A stretch of 64,000 bases of DNA. Source: Brevibacillus aydinogluensis (lineage in GTDB: Bacteria > Bacillota > Bacilli > Brevibacillales > Brevibacillaceae). The position numbers and the translations under genes are program-made. The notes beneath the pieces were generated by a model that was not told the DNA's origin, did not search any database, and worked only from the letters and a program-made list of their open reading frames with translations. Positions 56,863 to 64,000 of the stretch are shown piece after piece; the stretch's first letter is position 1; each line of letters opens with the position of its first letter. The stretch is from NCBI RefSeq assembly GCF_031954365.1, contig NZ_JAUSVZ010000004.1; one strand, 5' to 3'.

Positions 56863-57582
56863 GTGAATCAGAACCAGATGAAAGAAAAAGCGAAGTACGT
56901 CCATTCCGTGTTTGAAAGCATCGCGGCAGAGTACGACAAGATGAACAACATCATCAGTTTCGGCAGCCACATCGCCTGGCGCAATTACACGATGAAGCAA
57001 ATGAACATACGACCCGGCGACACGGCGCTTGACGTGGCCTGCGGCACCTGCGACTGGACGATTGCGCTGGCCAAGGCGGTCGGGGAAAAAGGACGGGTCG
57101 TCGGTCTTGACTTCAGCCAGAACATGCTCGATGTCGGCGCGTTCAAGGTGAAACGGGAAGGTCTTGACAGCGTGGTCACGCTGGTGAACGGCGACGCGAT
57201 GCAGCTCCCGTACGAAGACAACACATTTGACTTCGTCACCATCGGTTTTGCGCTGCGCAACGTACCCGACATTCAGACGGTGCTGAACGAAATGACGCGC
57301 GTGGTCAAACCCGGCGGGAAAGTGGTCTCGCTGGAGGTGTCCAAACCGCCGTTTTTACCGTACCGCAAATTGTTCTACCTGTACTTTTACAAGATTCTGC
57401 CGTTGATCGCCAAATGGACGGTAAACAAATACGAGGAGTATGCCTGGCTGCCGCAGTCACTGACCCATTTTCCAGACAGCCGAGAACTAGCCCGCATGTT
57501 TCAACGGGCAGGACTGGAGCCGGTTCAGGTAAAACTGTTTATGGGCGGTGTGGCCGCTTTGCACATCGGCACAAAAGCATAG
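56863..57582 (+). CDS. menG: Demethylmenaquinone methyltransferase
   Basis: MenG (UbiE family) adds the last methyl group to demethylmenaquinone with S-adenosylmethionine. The 239-residue protein has the SAM-binding segment ALDVACGTCDWTIALA and the UbiE family marks FAIRNVPD-like IGFALRNVPD and the C-terminal LFMGGVAALHIG. The start is GTG 56863, six bases after hepS. The order hepS-menG-hepT is known as gerCA-gerCB-gerCC in B. subtilis. Confidence 0.93.
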   Translation: MNQNQMKEKAKYVHSVFESIAAEYDKMNNIISFGSHIAWRNYTMKQMNIRPGDTALDVACGTCDWTIALAKAVGEKGRVVGLDFSQNMLDVGAFKVKREGLDSVVTLVNGDAMQLPYEDNTFDFVTIGFALRNVPDIQTVLNEMTRVVKPGGKVVSLEVSKPPFLPYRKLFYLYFYKILPLIAKWTVNKYEEYAWLPQSLTHFPDSRELARMFQRAGLEPVQVKLFMGGVAALHIGTKA

Positions 57583-57624
57583 CTTGCCAATAGGCATCCT
57601 TCTGTGGATGGGAAGTGTTTTCAC

Positions 57625-58494
57625 GTGAGTCTTCGCAAATTGAAAATTATTTTGGAAATGATCAAGTTTGAGCACTCGATTTTTGCCCTTCCGTTTGCTT
57701 TTATGGGAGCGGTCTTGGGGAACATTGTAGTAGAGCACACCTGGCCCACTTGGAGCGAGATTTTCTGGGTGACCGTGGCCATGGTGGGAGCGCGCAGCGC
57801 GGCGATGTCGCTGAATCGTTTGATCGACAGGTACATCGATGCGAAAAATCCGCGTACCGCCAACCGGGCCATTCCGGCCGGACTGATTTCCGTGGCCGAG
57901 GTTGTCGTCTTTATTATTGCTTCCTTCGCGTTATTGTTTTTCGCCGCCTTCCAATTGAACGCACTGGCCGTCAAACTGCTGCCGCTCGCGGTGTTTGTCC
58001 TGATTCTGTACTCGTACACGAAACGTTTTACATGGCTTTGCCATTTCGTGCTCGGCGTGGCCATCGGGTTCGGACCGCTGGGGGGCTTTGTGGCGACGAC
58101 CGGGCAGGTGAATTTCACCGGACTTCTGCTGTTTTTGTCCGTGATGTTTTGGACCGCCGGCTTTGACATTATTTACGCCTGCCAGGACTATGAGTTTGAC
58201 CGCAAGGAAGGGCTCTATTCCATGCCAAGCCGCTTTGGCATCGCCAACGCACTGCTGGTCGCACGGGTCTGCCACGTCATCACTTTCATCGGTCTTTTGG
58301 CCCTGTACGTTACCGCCAACCTGTCCGTCTGGTTCCTGGTCGGCGTGCTGATTTCCGGAGCCATCCTGGTTTACGAGCATCTGCTGGTAAAACCGACAGA
58401 CCTGTCCAAGCTGGACGTGGCCTTTTTCAATATGAACGGCATATTAAGCATGGTCATGTTTACGTTTACCATGATTGATCTGGTGATAGCATGA
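57625..58494 (+). CDS. UbiA-like prenyltransferase, probable futalosine-pathway MqnP
   Basis: The 289-residue membrane protein attaches a prenyl chain to an aromatic acid. It has the first aspartate-rich motif NRLIDRYIDAKNPRTANRAIPAG in part visible as NRLIDRYID, the second YACQDYEFDRKEG, and about eight hydrophobic segments. It resembles 4-hydroxybenzoate prenyltransferases, but with ubiX-like and mqnA genes next to it the likely substrate is a futalosine-route naphthoate. GTG 57625 with GGGAAG upstream is chosen. It overlaps the next gene by 4 bases. Confidence 0.85.
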   Translation: MSLRKLKIILEMIKFEHSIFALPFAFMGAVLGNIVVEHTWPTWSEIFWVTVAMVGARSAAMSLNRLIDRYIDAKNPRTANRAIPAGLISVAEVVVFIIASFALLFFAAFQLNALAVKLLPLAVFVLILYSYTKRFTWLCHFVLGVAIGFGPLGGFVATTGQVNFTGLLLFLSVMFWTAGFDIIYACQDYEFDRKEGLYSMPSRFGIANALLVARVCHVITFIGLLALYVTANLSVWFLVGVLISGAILVYEHLLVKPTDLSKLDVAFFNMNGILSMVMFTFTMIDLVIA

Positions 58495-59087
58495 GCGCAC
58501 AAAAATGGGCCGTCGGCATTACCGGGGCGAGCGGCGCCATCTACGGCGTCAGGCTTGTCCGGGAACTGCTGCGCGGCGGCCATACCGTACACTTGATGAT
58601 CACGGAGGCCGGCTGGCAGGTATTTCGGGACGAGCTGGACTGGAACACCGACGACCGGGAGGCCCTGATCCGGGAAAAACTGCAGCAGGATGCACCCGGC
58701 GCGCTCCATTACTGGGGCATGCGCGACTTCAACTGCCCGGCCGCCAGCGGTTCATATCGGTGCGACGGGATGGTGGTCATCCCTTGTTCGATGGGGACGC
58801 TGTCCGGCATTGCCCACGGGGCGTCGGGCAACCTGCTGGAGCGGGTGGCTGACGTGATGCTGAAGGAGCGGCGCCGGTTGGTGCTGGTCCCGCGCGAGAC
58901 GCCGCTGAATGCCATCCAGCTTGAGAACATGTTGAAGCTGAGCCGCCTCGGCGTCACCATTTTGCCTGCCATGCCAGGGTACTACCACAAGCCGCAGACG
59001 ATGGACGACCTTGTCAATTTTGTCGTGGGAAAAGCACTGGACGCGCTGGATGTGCCGCACGAGCTGTTCCGGCGCTGGGGGGAATAG
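58491..59087 (+). CDS. ubiX: UbiX-family flavin prenyltransferase
   Basis: UbiX-type enzymes prenylate FMN to make the cofactor of UbiD-type decarboxylases. The 198-residue protein has GITGASGAIYG near the N terminus, PCSMGTLSGIAHG in the middle and LPAMPGYYHKP at the FMN site. In the futalosine pathway, such proteins supply the cofactor for decarboxylation of the prenylated naphthoate. No ubiD homologue is in this window. ATG 58491 overlaps the preceding stop. Confidence 0.9.
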   Translation: MSAQKWAVGITGASGAIYGVRLVRELLRGGHTVHLMITEAGWQVFRDELDWNTDDREALIREKLQQDAPGALHYWGMRDFNCPAASGSYRCDGMVVIPCSMGTLSGIAHGASGNLLERVADVMLKERRRLVLVPRETPLNAIQLENMLKLSRLGVTILPAMPGYYHKPQTMDDLVNFVVGKALDALDVPHELFRRWGE

Positions 59088-59090
59088 ATC

Positions 59091-59954
59091 ATGCAAAAGT
59101 CCTTGCGCATTGGACAAATCCTTTACACCAACGTACTCCCTGTCTACTTTCACTTTGACAAGGAGCGTTTCAACGGCCGGATTGAGTTCGTCCGGCAGGT
59201 GCCAGCCAAGCTGAATCAGGCGCTGGCCTGCGGCGAGATCGATCTCGGAGTGATTTCGTCCTTCAGTTACGCCGAGCATGCCTCCCGCTATCTGGCGCTG
59301 GCCGACCTGTCCGTCAGCGCCAAAGGGAGAGTAGGCTCCATTTTCTTGTTCAGCAAACGGCCGATCGAGGCGCTGGACGGTGCCCGGATCGCCCTGACCA
59401 ACACGTCCGCAACGTCAGTCAATTTGCTGAAAATCATTCTGCAAACGTTTTACGGTCTGCACGTCACGTACGTTACACAGGAACCCGTGCTGGCGGAGAT
59501 GCTGCGGGATGCGGACGGGGCGCTCTTGATCGGTGACGACGCCATTCTCGCCAAACTCCAGGGCGGGCCTTATCACGTCTACGATCTGGGTGAGCTGTGG
59601 CATCGCTTTACCGGCTATACCATGACGTTTGCCCTGTGGGCCGTGCGCAAAGAGGTGATCGGCGAACACGCTGACCTGCTGCGAGAGGTTCACGAGGCCT
59701 TTTTGGCCAGCAAGGAGAAGACCCGCCAAAACCTGATCCCGCTGGTGGACTACGTGAACGGGCAGTTAGGCGGAGGAAAGGAACTGTGGTATCAGTATTT
59801 CCGGGGGCTGATGCACGATTTTCGGGACGAGCATCGGACAGGCCTGGAATACTACTACCGGTGCGCGGCTGAGCTGGGGCTGCTGCCCGCACCAGTGACC
59901 GTGTCCGTCTGGGAACATCCCGGTTGTCAGTCCCACATTACGTTGACGAAATAG
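59091..59954 (+). CDS. mqnA: Chorismate dehydratase MqnA
   Basis: MqnA dehydrates chorismate to 3-enolpyruvylbenzoate, the first step of the futalosine route to menaquinone. The 287-residue protein has the periplasmic-binding-like MqnA/MqnD fold, with IGQILYTNVLPVYFHF at the N terminus, EIDLGVISSFSYAEH and ALTNTSATSVNLLK. MqnD has a different substrate, but the chorismate site layout and N terminus favour MqnA. It starts three bases after ubiX and is followed by hepT after nine bases. Confidence 0.88.
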   Translation: MQKSLRIGQILYTNVLPVYFHFDKERFNGRIEFVRQVPAKLNQALACGEIDLGVISSFSYAEHASRYLALADLSVSAKGRVGSIFLFSKRPIEALDGARIALTNTSATSVNLLKIILQTFYGLHVTYVTQEPVLAEMLRDADGALLIGDDAILAKLQGGPYHVYDLGELWHRFTGYTMTFALWAVRKEVIGEHADLLREVHEAFLASKEKTRQNLIPLVDYVNGQLGGGKELWYQYFRGLMHDFRDEHRTGLEYYYRCAAELGLLPAPVTVSVWEHPGCQSHITLTK

Positions 59955-59963
59955 GTGGAGCGG

Positions 59964-60929
59964 ATGAACCTTGTCGATATTTACTTTCAACTGAAAAACG
60001 ACGTCCAGTACATCGAAAAGGAACTGGAACAGTCCATCGATACCAGTGTGCGGGACTTGTACCTCTCGTCCACACACTTGCTCAAGGCGGGGGGGAAACG
60101 GATACGCCCGGTGTTTGTGCTGCTCGGCGGAAAGTGGGGCAACTACGACGTGAAGCGGCTGAAGCACGTGGCAGTACCGCTGGAGCTGATCCACATGGCG
60201 ACGCTGGTGCACGACGACGTGATCGACGATGCGGACAAGCGGCGCGGGCGAGACACCGTGCGCACCCAATGGGACAACAAGGTGGCGATGTACACGGGGG
60301 ACTACATTTTCGCCCGGGCACTGTCCATCGCGGCTGAGCTGCGCATTCCCGAGCTGCACCGGATTCTCGCCAACGCGATCGTGGAAGTGGTCAAGGGCGA
60401 GATCGAACAAGTGCGCGACCTGAACAACTGGGAGCAGAACTTCCGCACTTACCTGCGCCGGATCAAGCGGAAGACGGCGCTCTTGATCGCCATTAGCTGC
60501 CAGATGGGGGCGATTGCCAGCGGTGCAGGTCCCGAACTGGTCCGCAAAATGTATCGGTACGGTTACAACGTGGGGATGGCGTTTCAAATTACCGACGATA
60601 TCCTCGACTTCACCGGAACGGAAAAGCAGCTGGGCAAACCGGCAGGCAGCGACCTGCGTCAGGGAAACATTACGCTGCCGGCGATGTACACCGCCCGGTT
60701 CGGCAAGTCGCGCGACCGCTTTCAGGCGTGGATACGCGACAATACGCTCCACCATCACGTAGATGAAGCGATTCAACTGGTGCGAAACGACGACGGCATC
60801 GCCTATGCCCAGGGGCTGGCGGAGCGGTACATTGCCCGTGCACGGGAGGCGCTGGACGGACTGCCGAACAACCAGACCAAAAAGTCCCTGCTTGGCATCG
60901 CCAATTTCATGGTGAACCGGAAATTTTAA
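59964..60929 (+). CDS. hepT: Heptaprenyl diphosphate synthase component II
   Basis: HepT is the catalytic subunit that condenses isopentenyl diphosphate to the heptaprenyl chain with HepS. The 321-residue protein has the first aspartate-rich motif HDDVIDDADKRRG and the second DDILDFTG, GGKRIRP near the N terminus and QGNITLPAM. ATG 59964 has AGGTGGAG upstream; the in-frame GTG at 59955 is inside that site. Confidence 0.94.
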   Translation: MNLVDIYFQLKNDVQYIEKELEQSIDTSVRDLYLSSTHLLKAGGKRIRPVFVLLGGKWGNYDVKRLKHVAVPLELIHMATLVHDDVIDDADKRRGRDTVRTQWDNKVAMYTGDYIFARALSIAAELRIPELHRILANAIVEVVKGEIEQVRDLNNWEQNFRTYLRRIKRKTALLIAISCQMGAIASGAGPELVRKMYRYGYNVGMAFQITDDILDFTGTEKQLGKPAGSDLRQGNITLPAMYTARFGKSRDRFQAWIRDNTLHHHVDEAIQLVRNDDGIAYAQGLAERYIARAREALDGLPNNQTKKSLLGIANFMVNRKF

Positions 60930-60951
60930 TCGTTTTTTCACAAGGGGGCTG

Positions 60952-60980
60952 TTGCTTGCCCCACTTTCTTTTGATAAAAT
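60952..60980 (+). promoter_or_regulatory. Sigma-A promoter of ndk
   Basis: TTGCTT (60952-60957) and TAAAAT (60975-60980) are 17 bases apart, 52 bases before ndk. Confidence 0.6.
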
Positions 60981-61032
60981 TTTCGTTGGTGTGCAAGCAC
61001 CAATACATAGCGGTACTGGAGGCATACTTACG

Positions 61033-61476
61033 ATGGAAAAAACGTTTCTGATGGTGAAACCTGACGGCGTACAGCGCAACCTGATCGGGGAAATCGTTTC
61101 CCGCTTTGAGAAAAAAGGCTTCCAACTGGTAGGGGCGAAACTGATGAACGTTAGCCGCGAACTGGCTGAGAAGCACTACGCTGAACATAAAGAGCGCCCG
61201 TTCTTCGGCGAACTGGTCGACTTCATCACGTCCGGTCCGGTCTTTGCCATGGTATGGCAGGGCAACAACGTGATTGCGACTGCACGCGCCATGATGGGCA
61301 AAACCAACCCGGCAGATGCAGCACCGGGCACCATCCGCGGTGACTTCGCTACGTCCGTGGGCATGAACATCATCCACGGTTCCGATTCCCCGGAAAGCGC
61401 TGAGCGCGAAATCGCACTCTGGTTCAACGAAGGGGAAGTACTCTCCTACGAAAAAACAATCCAACGCTGGATCTAA
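61033..61476 (+). CDS. ndk: Nucleoside-diphosphate kinase
   Basis: Ndk balances nucleoside triphosphates by passing a phosphate through His115. The 147-residue protein shows KPDGVQRNLIG, the active-site HGSDSPESAEREI and GDFATSVG. It is the usual length and place before cheR, as in B. subtilis. ATG 61033 has GGAGG ten bases upstream. Confidence 0.96.
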   Translation: MEKTFLMVKPDGVQRNLIGEIVSRFEKKGFQLVGAKLMNVSRELAEKHYAEHKERPFFGELVDFITSGPVFAMVWQGNNVIATARAMMGKTNPADAAPGTIRGDFATSVGMNIIHGSDSPESAEREIALWFNEGEVLSYEKTIQRWI

Positions 61477-61488
61477 GCGGGATAGGGG

Positions 61489-61516
61489 AAAGACTCCGCA
61501 TGCGGGGTCTTTTTCT
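61489..61516 (+). terminator. Terminator of ndk
   Basis: AAAGACTCCGC (61489-61499) and GCGGGGTCTTT (61502-61512) pair with one T-G wobble, then a long T-run. Confidence 0.8.
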
Positions 61517-61708
61517 TTTTTTCGCCAAATGTCAACAAAAATCGGCAGGATTTTGCAGAAAAAGAGCGAATCGCATGGATAAGCGGCAACAAGCGCCGTC
61601 CCCGCTGCGTGAAGCATGGTCTTTTCAGGGGGCGTTTGTCGCGGTCAATCGAACAGCGCTTGCTGGCGGGTACGCCTCACCACACGTAAAAGGGGTATTT
61701 TCGCAATC

Positions 61709-62482
61709 ATGGAAGACAAGGACTTTCTCCAGTTTATCGCCAATGTAAAGAAACTGACAGGAATCGATCTCGCCCTTTACAAAGAAGCCCAGATGAAGCG
61801 GCGGTTGACCTCGCTCCGGCTGAAGCGGGGCTATCCCACGTTTGCCCAGTACTTTGAGGCCATCTCCAAGAACAAGGACCTGTTCTACGAATTCCTCGAC
61901 CGGATGACGATCAACGTGTCCGAATTTTTCCGCAACCCGGGCCGCTGGGAAGTATTGGAACACAAAATTCTGCCCCGTCTGGTCAAGCAGTCGCATCGGC
62001 TGAAGTGCTGGAGCGCCGCCTGCTCCACGGGCGAAGAGCCGTACACGCTGACTCTGATCCTGATGCGCAACCGCTGGGAGGCGTCACTGCTCGCCACCGA
62101 CATTGACGAAGGGGCGCTGGCCAAGGCCAAACAAGGGGTCTACACGGAGCGGTCGCTGCAGGATTGTCCCAAGGATCTGCTGGCCAAGTACTTTGTCAAG
62201 GACACGATGAGCTACCGAATTGCCGACGAGGTGAAAAACCGGGTGACGTTCCGCAAGCACAACTTGCTGGCTGATCCGTTCGACTCCCAATTCGACCTGA
62301 TCATCTGCCGCAACGTCATGATCTACTTCACCGAGGAGGCGAAGCACGAGTTGTACCACAAGTTCAGCCGGGCGCTAAAACCGGGCGGGGTGCTGTTCGT
62401 CGGAAGCACGGAGCAGATTTTCCAGCCGCAGCAGTATCAATTGGAGTCGGAAGACACGTTTTTTTATCGGAAAATGGGCTGA
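61709..62482 (+). CDS. cheR: Chemotaxis methyltransferase CheR
   Basis: CheR methylates glutamates of chemoreceptors with SAM, opposing CheB. The 257-residue protein has the helical N-terminal domain, CSTGEEPYTL in the SAM site and ICRNVMIYF near residue 210, with a beta subdomain in between. ATG 61709 starts MEDKDFLQFI, the family start. Here, as in B. subtilis, it lies between ndk and the aro genes. Confidence 0.93.
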   Translation: MEDKDFLQFIANVKKLTGIDLALYKEAQMKRRLTSLRLKRGYPTFAQYFEAISKNKDLFYEFLDRMTINVSEFFRNPGRWEVLEHKILPRLVKQSHRLKCWSAACSTGEEPYTLTLILMRNRWEASLLATDIDEGALAKAKQGVYTERSLQDCPKDLLAKYFVKDTMSYRIADEVKNRVTFRKHNLLADPFDSQFDLIICRNVMIYFTEEAKHELYHKFSRALKPGGVLFVGSTEQIFQPQQYQLESEDTFFYRKMG

Positions 62483-62527
62483 AGCGGACGCAGCTTGGTA
62501 TATCCCTGTTGTTTTTTCCCAACACTA

Positions 62528-62551
62528 ATGCTATCTACCATGCTATCTACC
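62528..62551 (+). repeat. Tandem 12-base repeat
   Basis: ATGCTATCTACC occurs twice in direct succession at 62528-62551, just upstream of the ribosome site of the small gene at 62569. Confidence 0.7.
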
Positions 62552-62568
62552 AAAAAGGGAGGAAGCAG

Positions 62569-62733
62569 ATGGACAAGCAAAAGGTCATCGAAGCATACCG
62601 ACGCGGTTTGATCACGCTGCAAGAGTGCGGGCAAATCCTCGGTGCGGAAAAGGAGCAGTTGGACAAACTCGTCCGCGCGAATCACCTGCGGCGGCCGCTT
62701 TCCTCGTTTCTGACGGTCGATTCTCACATGTGA
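62569..62733 (+). CDS. Small helix-turn-helix-like protein
   Basis: The 54-residue product is charged, with KQKVIEAYRRGLITLQECGQILG, a pattern like a helix-turn-helix scanning helix, and a basic linker to its C terminus. It has AAAAAGGGAGGAAGC upstream of the ATG, a strong ribosome site. Function unknown; it might be a small regulator or a sporulation-associated peptide. A terminator follows shortly. Confidence 0.65.
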   Translation: MDKQKVIEAYRRGLITLQECGQILGAEKEQLDKLVRANHLRRPLSSFLTVDSHM

Positions 62734-62750
62734 GCTCCGCCAATTCGATG

Positions 62751-62779
62751 ACGCTTCTCCTGCGAGGGAGAAGCGTTTT
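62751..62779 (+). terminator. Terminator of the small gene
   Basis: ACGCTTCTCC (62751-62760) and GGAGAAGCGT (62767-62776) pair, followed by TTTT. Confidence 0.8.
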
Positions 62780-62822
62780 GCCTGTCTGCCAAGGGCGTCG
62801 GGACAATTCGTCACTTTTGTAT

Positions 62823-62850
62823 TTGCACGGACTGACAGGTATGATATTAT
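62823..62850 (+). promoter_or_regulatory. Possible sigma-A promoter of aroC
   Basis: TTGCAC (62823-62828) and TATTAT (62845-62850) with a 16-base spacer, 76 bases before the start. Confidence 0.5.
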
Positions 62851-62925
62851 AACGCTTAAAAGTGATAAAGGACAGCATCCGTAGTCAGAGAAGGAAATGC
62901 TGCCTGAGGATGGAGGAAGAGAGAG

Positions 62926-64000
62926 ATGCGATACTTGACTGCAGGGGAATCTCACGGGCCGCAGCTCACTGCCATAATTGAAGGGGTTCCGAGCAACCTG
63001 CCCTTTTCTGTCGAAGCCATCAACGAACAGCTGGCAAGACGGCAAAAGGGACACGGACGCGGCCGGCGGATGCAGATTGAAAAAGACCAGGTGAAAGTGC
63101 TCTCCGGCGTTCGGCACGGGTACACGACAGGCGCGCCGATCACGCTGGTTGTGGAAAACAAAGACTGGACGCACTGGCAGGGTATCATGAGTGCCGAGCC
63201 GGTGGAAGGAGCGGAAGAGAAGCGTCGCGTCTCCCGTCCCCGTCCGGGTCATGCCGATCTCAACGGCGCGATCAAATACCATCAACGGGATATGCGAAAT
63301 ATTCTGGAACGTTCCAGCGCGCGGGAAACAGCCATCCGCGTCGCCGTCGGTGCTGTCGCCCGGCAGCTCCTGGCCGCGTTTGGCATTCGGATCGGCGGTC
63401 ACGTGCTGCAGATCGGCGATGTGGTGGCCAACCGGCAGGATGTCACGCTGGACGAACTGATCGCGCGTTCCGAGGAATCCCCCGTGCGCTGTCTGGACAA
63501 GGAAGCGGAGCAGCGCATGATGGCGGCCATTGACCAGGCCAAACAGGACGGCGATTCGCTTGGAGGCATCGTCGAAGTAATCGTGGAAGGCGTGCCGATC
63601 GGGCTGGGCAGCCACGTCCAGTGGGACCGAAAGTTGGACGGCAGGCTGGCTCAGGCGATCATGAGCATTCAGGCGTTCAAAGGTGTGGAGATCGGGATTG
63701 GCTTTGGCGCCGCGGGCTTGCCAGGGTCCCAGGTGCACGATGAGATCGTCTGGAGCCAGGACACCGGATACAGCCGCAAGACGAACAACGCGGGCGGCCT
63801 GGAAGGCGGCATGACCACAGGCATGCCGATTGTCGTGCGCGGGGTGATGAAGCCGATTCCGACGCTGTACAAACCTTTGATGAGCGTGGACATCGACACC
63901 AAGGAACCGTTCTCCGCCAGCATCGAACGTTCGGACAGCTGCGCTGTTCCTGCCGCCAGCGTCGTGGCCGAAGCGGTGGTCGCCTGGGAAATCGCTCGCG
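62926..64000 (+). CDS. aroC: Chorismate synthase (3' end outside window)
   Basis: The enzyme makes chorismate from 5-enolpyruvylshikimate-3-phosphate with reduced FMN, giving the precursor of aromatic amino acids and, through MqnA, of menaquinone. The frame is open from ATG 62926 (AGGAAGAGAG upstream) to the window edge, 358 codons. The N terminus is MRYLTAGESHGPQL; further on are SRPRPGHADLNGAIKY and NILERSSARETA, which include conserved basic residues. The reading frame shows no break. It is called aroF in B. subtilis. Confidence 0.94.
   Translation, partial: MRYLTAGESHGPQLTAIIEGVPSNLPFSVEAINEQLARRQKGHGRGRRMQIEKDQVKVLSGVRHGYTTGAPITLVVENKDWTHWQGIMSAEPVEGAEEKRRVSRPRPGHADLNGAIKYHQRDMRNILERSSARETAIRVAVGAVARQLLAAFGIRIGGHVLQIGDVVANRQDVTLDELIARSEESPVRCLDKEAEQRMMAAIDQAKQDGDSLGGIVEVIVEGVPIGLGSHVQWDRKLDGRLAQAIMSIQAFKGVEIGIGFGAAGLPGSQVHDEIVWSQDTGYSRKTNNAGGLEGGMTTGMPIVVRGVMKPIPTLYKPLMSVDIDTKEPFSASIERSDSCAVPAASVVAEAVVAWEIAR

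Noticed and set aside
59766..61079. 437-residue minus-strand ORF opposite hepT
   Set aside because: Covers hepT and the ndk promoter; composition and lack of motifs mark it as a shadow.

Overview
The window is a chromosomal segment of an endospore-forming Firmicute of the order Bacillales. GC content is high for the group, which makes many long antisense shadow ORFs. Gene order follows the Bacillus subtilis block from spoVA through res, serA, recQ, gudB, ypeB, cmk, der, spoIVA, hbs, menaquinone genes and ndk to the chorismate synthase gene. The closest match in style is Brevibacillus or another member of the Paenibacillaceae; this assignment is inferred from protein sequence and synteny. I see no insertion sequence, prophage, CRISPR array or rRNA gene.

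Layout. 1-4136: spoVA operon (end of a probable spoVAB, then spoVAC, D, Eb, Ea, F) for dipicolinate uptake into the spore. 4326-7052: lysA, ppiB and a site-2-protease-like gene; the riboflavin operon found here in B. subtilis is missing. 7078-10805: scpA-scpB (chromosome condensation) and dacB-spmA-spmB (spore cortex). 10909-17816: rluB and resABCDE (cytochrome c maturation and the ResDE respiratory two-component system), followed by a HAD hydrolase. 19089-25704, mostly minus strand: an ArsB/NhaD-type permease, an aminotransferase-serA pair behind a T-box, pyrophosphatase, ferredoxin and an unknown membrane protein. 25774-29742: ypbB-recQ-CPBP protease-LysM protein.

29804-38341: a thioredoxin-reductase-like flavoprotein, a membrane protein, mecA, a bacillithiol-type deacetylase, gudB, ansA, prsW, a 53-aa cysteine-rich protein, and ypeB. 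ypeB stands without its usual partner sleB. 38460-42091: PilZ protein, a small membrane protein, cmk, plsC and a four-S1-domain protein. 42205-48464: fni, yphA-like, YIEGIA protein plus its small partner, der, plsY, gpsA and spoVIF. 48584-52549: an unknown coiled protein, a DUF2768-type protein, two tandem 2Fe-2S ferredoxins, a YphF-like lipoprotein and spoIVA.

52799-64000: hup and folE, two separate tRNA-Pro(GGG) units, a lytic transglycosylase, mtrB (TRAP), a small anchored protein, then hepS-menG-ubiA-like-ubiX-mqnA-hepT, ndk, cheR, a small protein and the start of aroC. Finding mqnA with ubiA- and ubiX-like genes inside the hepS/hepT operon indicates that menaquinone is made by the futalosine route, with the prenyl tail made by HepS/HepT and the last methylation by MenG.

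Much of the window serves sporulation and germination (SpoVA, DacB/SpmAB, YpeB, YIEGIA, SpoVIF, SpoIVA), respiration (Res, menaquinone) and central biosynthesis. No clearly new defence or mobile system is present. The most unusual points are ypeB paired with a short coupled ORF instead of sleB, the ferredoxin pair beside spoIVA, the interrupted mtrA-mtrB pair, the serine-type T-box before an aminotransferase-serA pair, and a structured intergenic element between ppiB and the protease gene.
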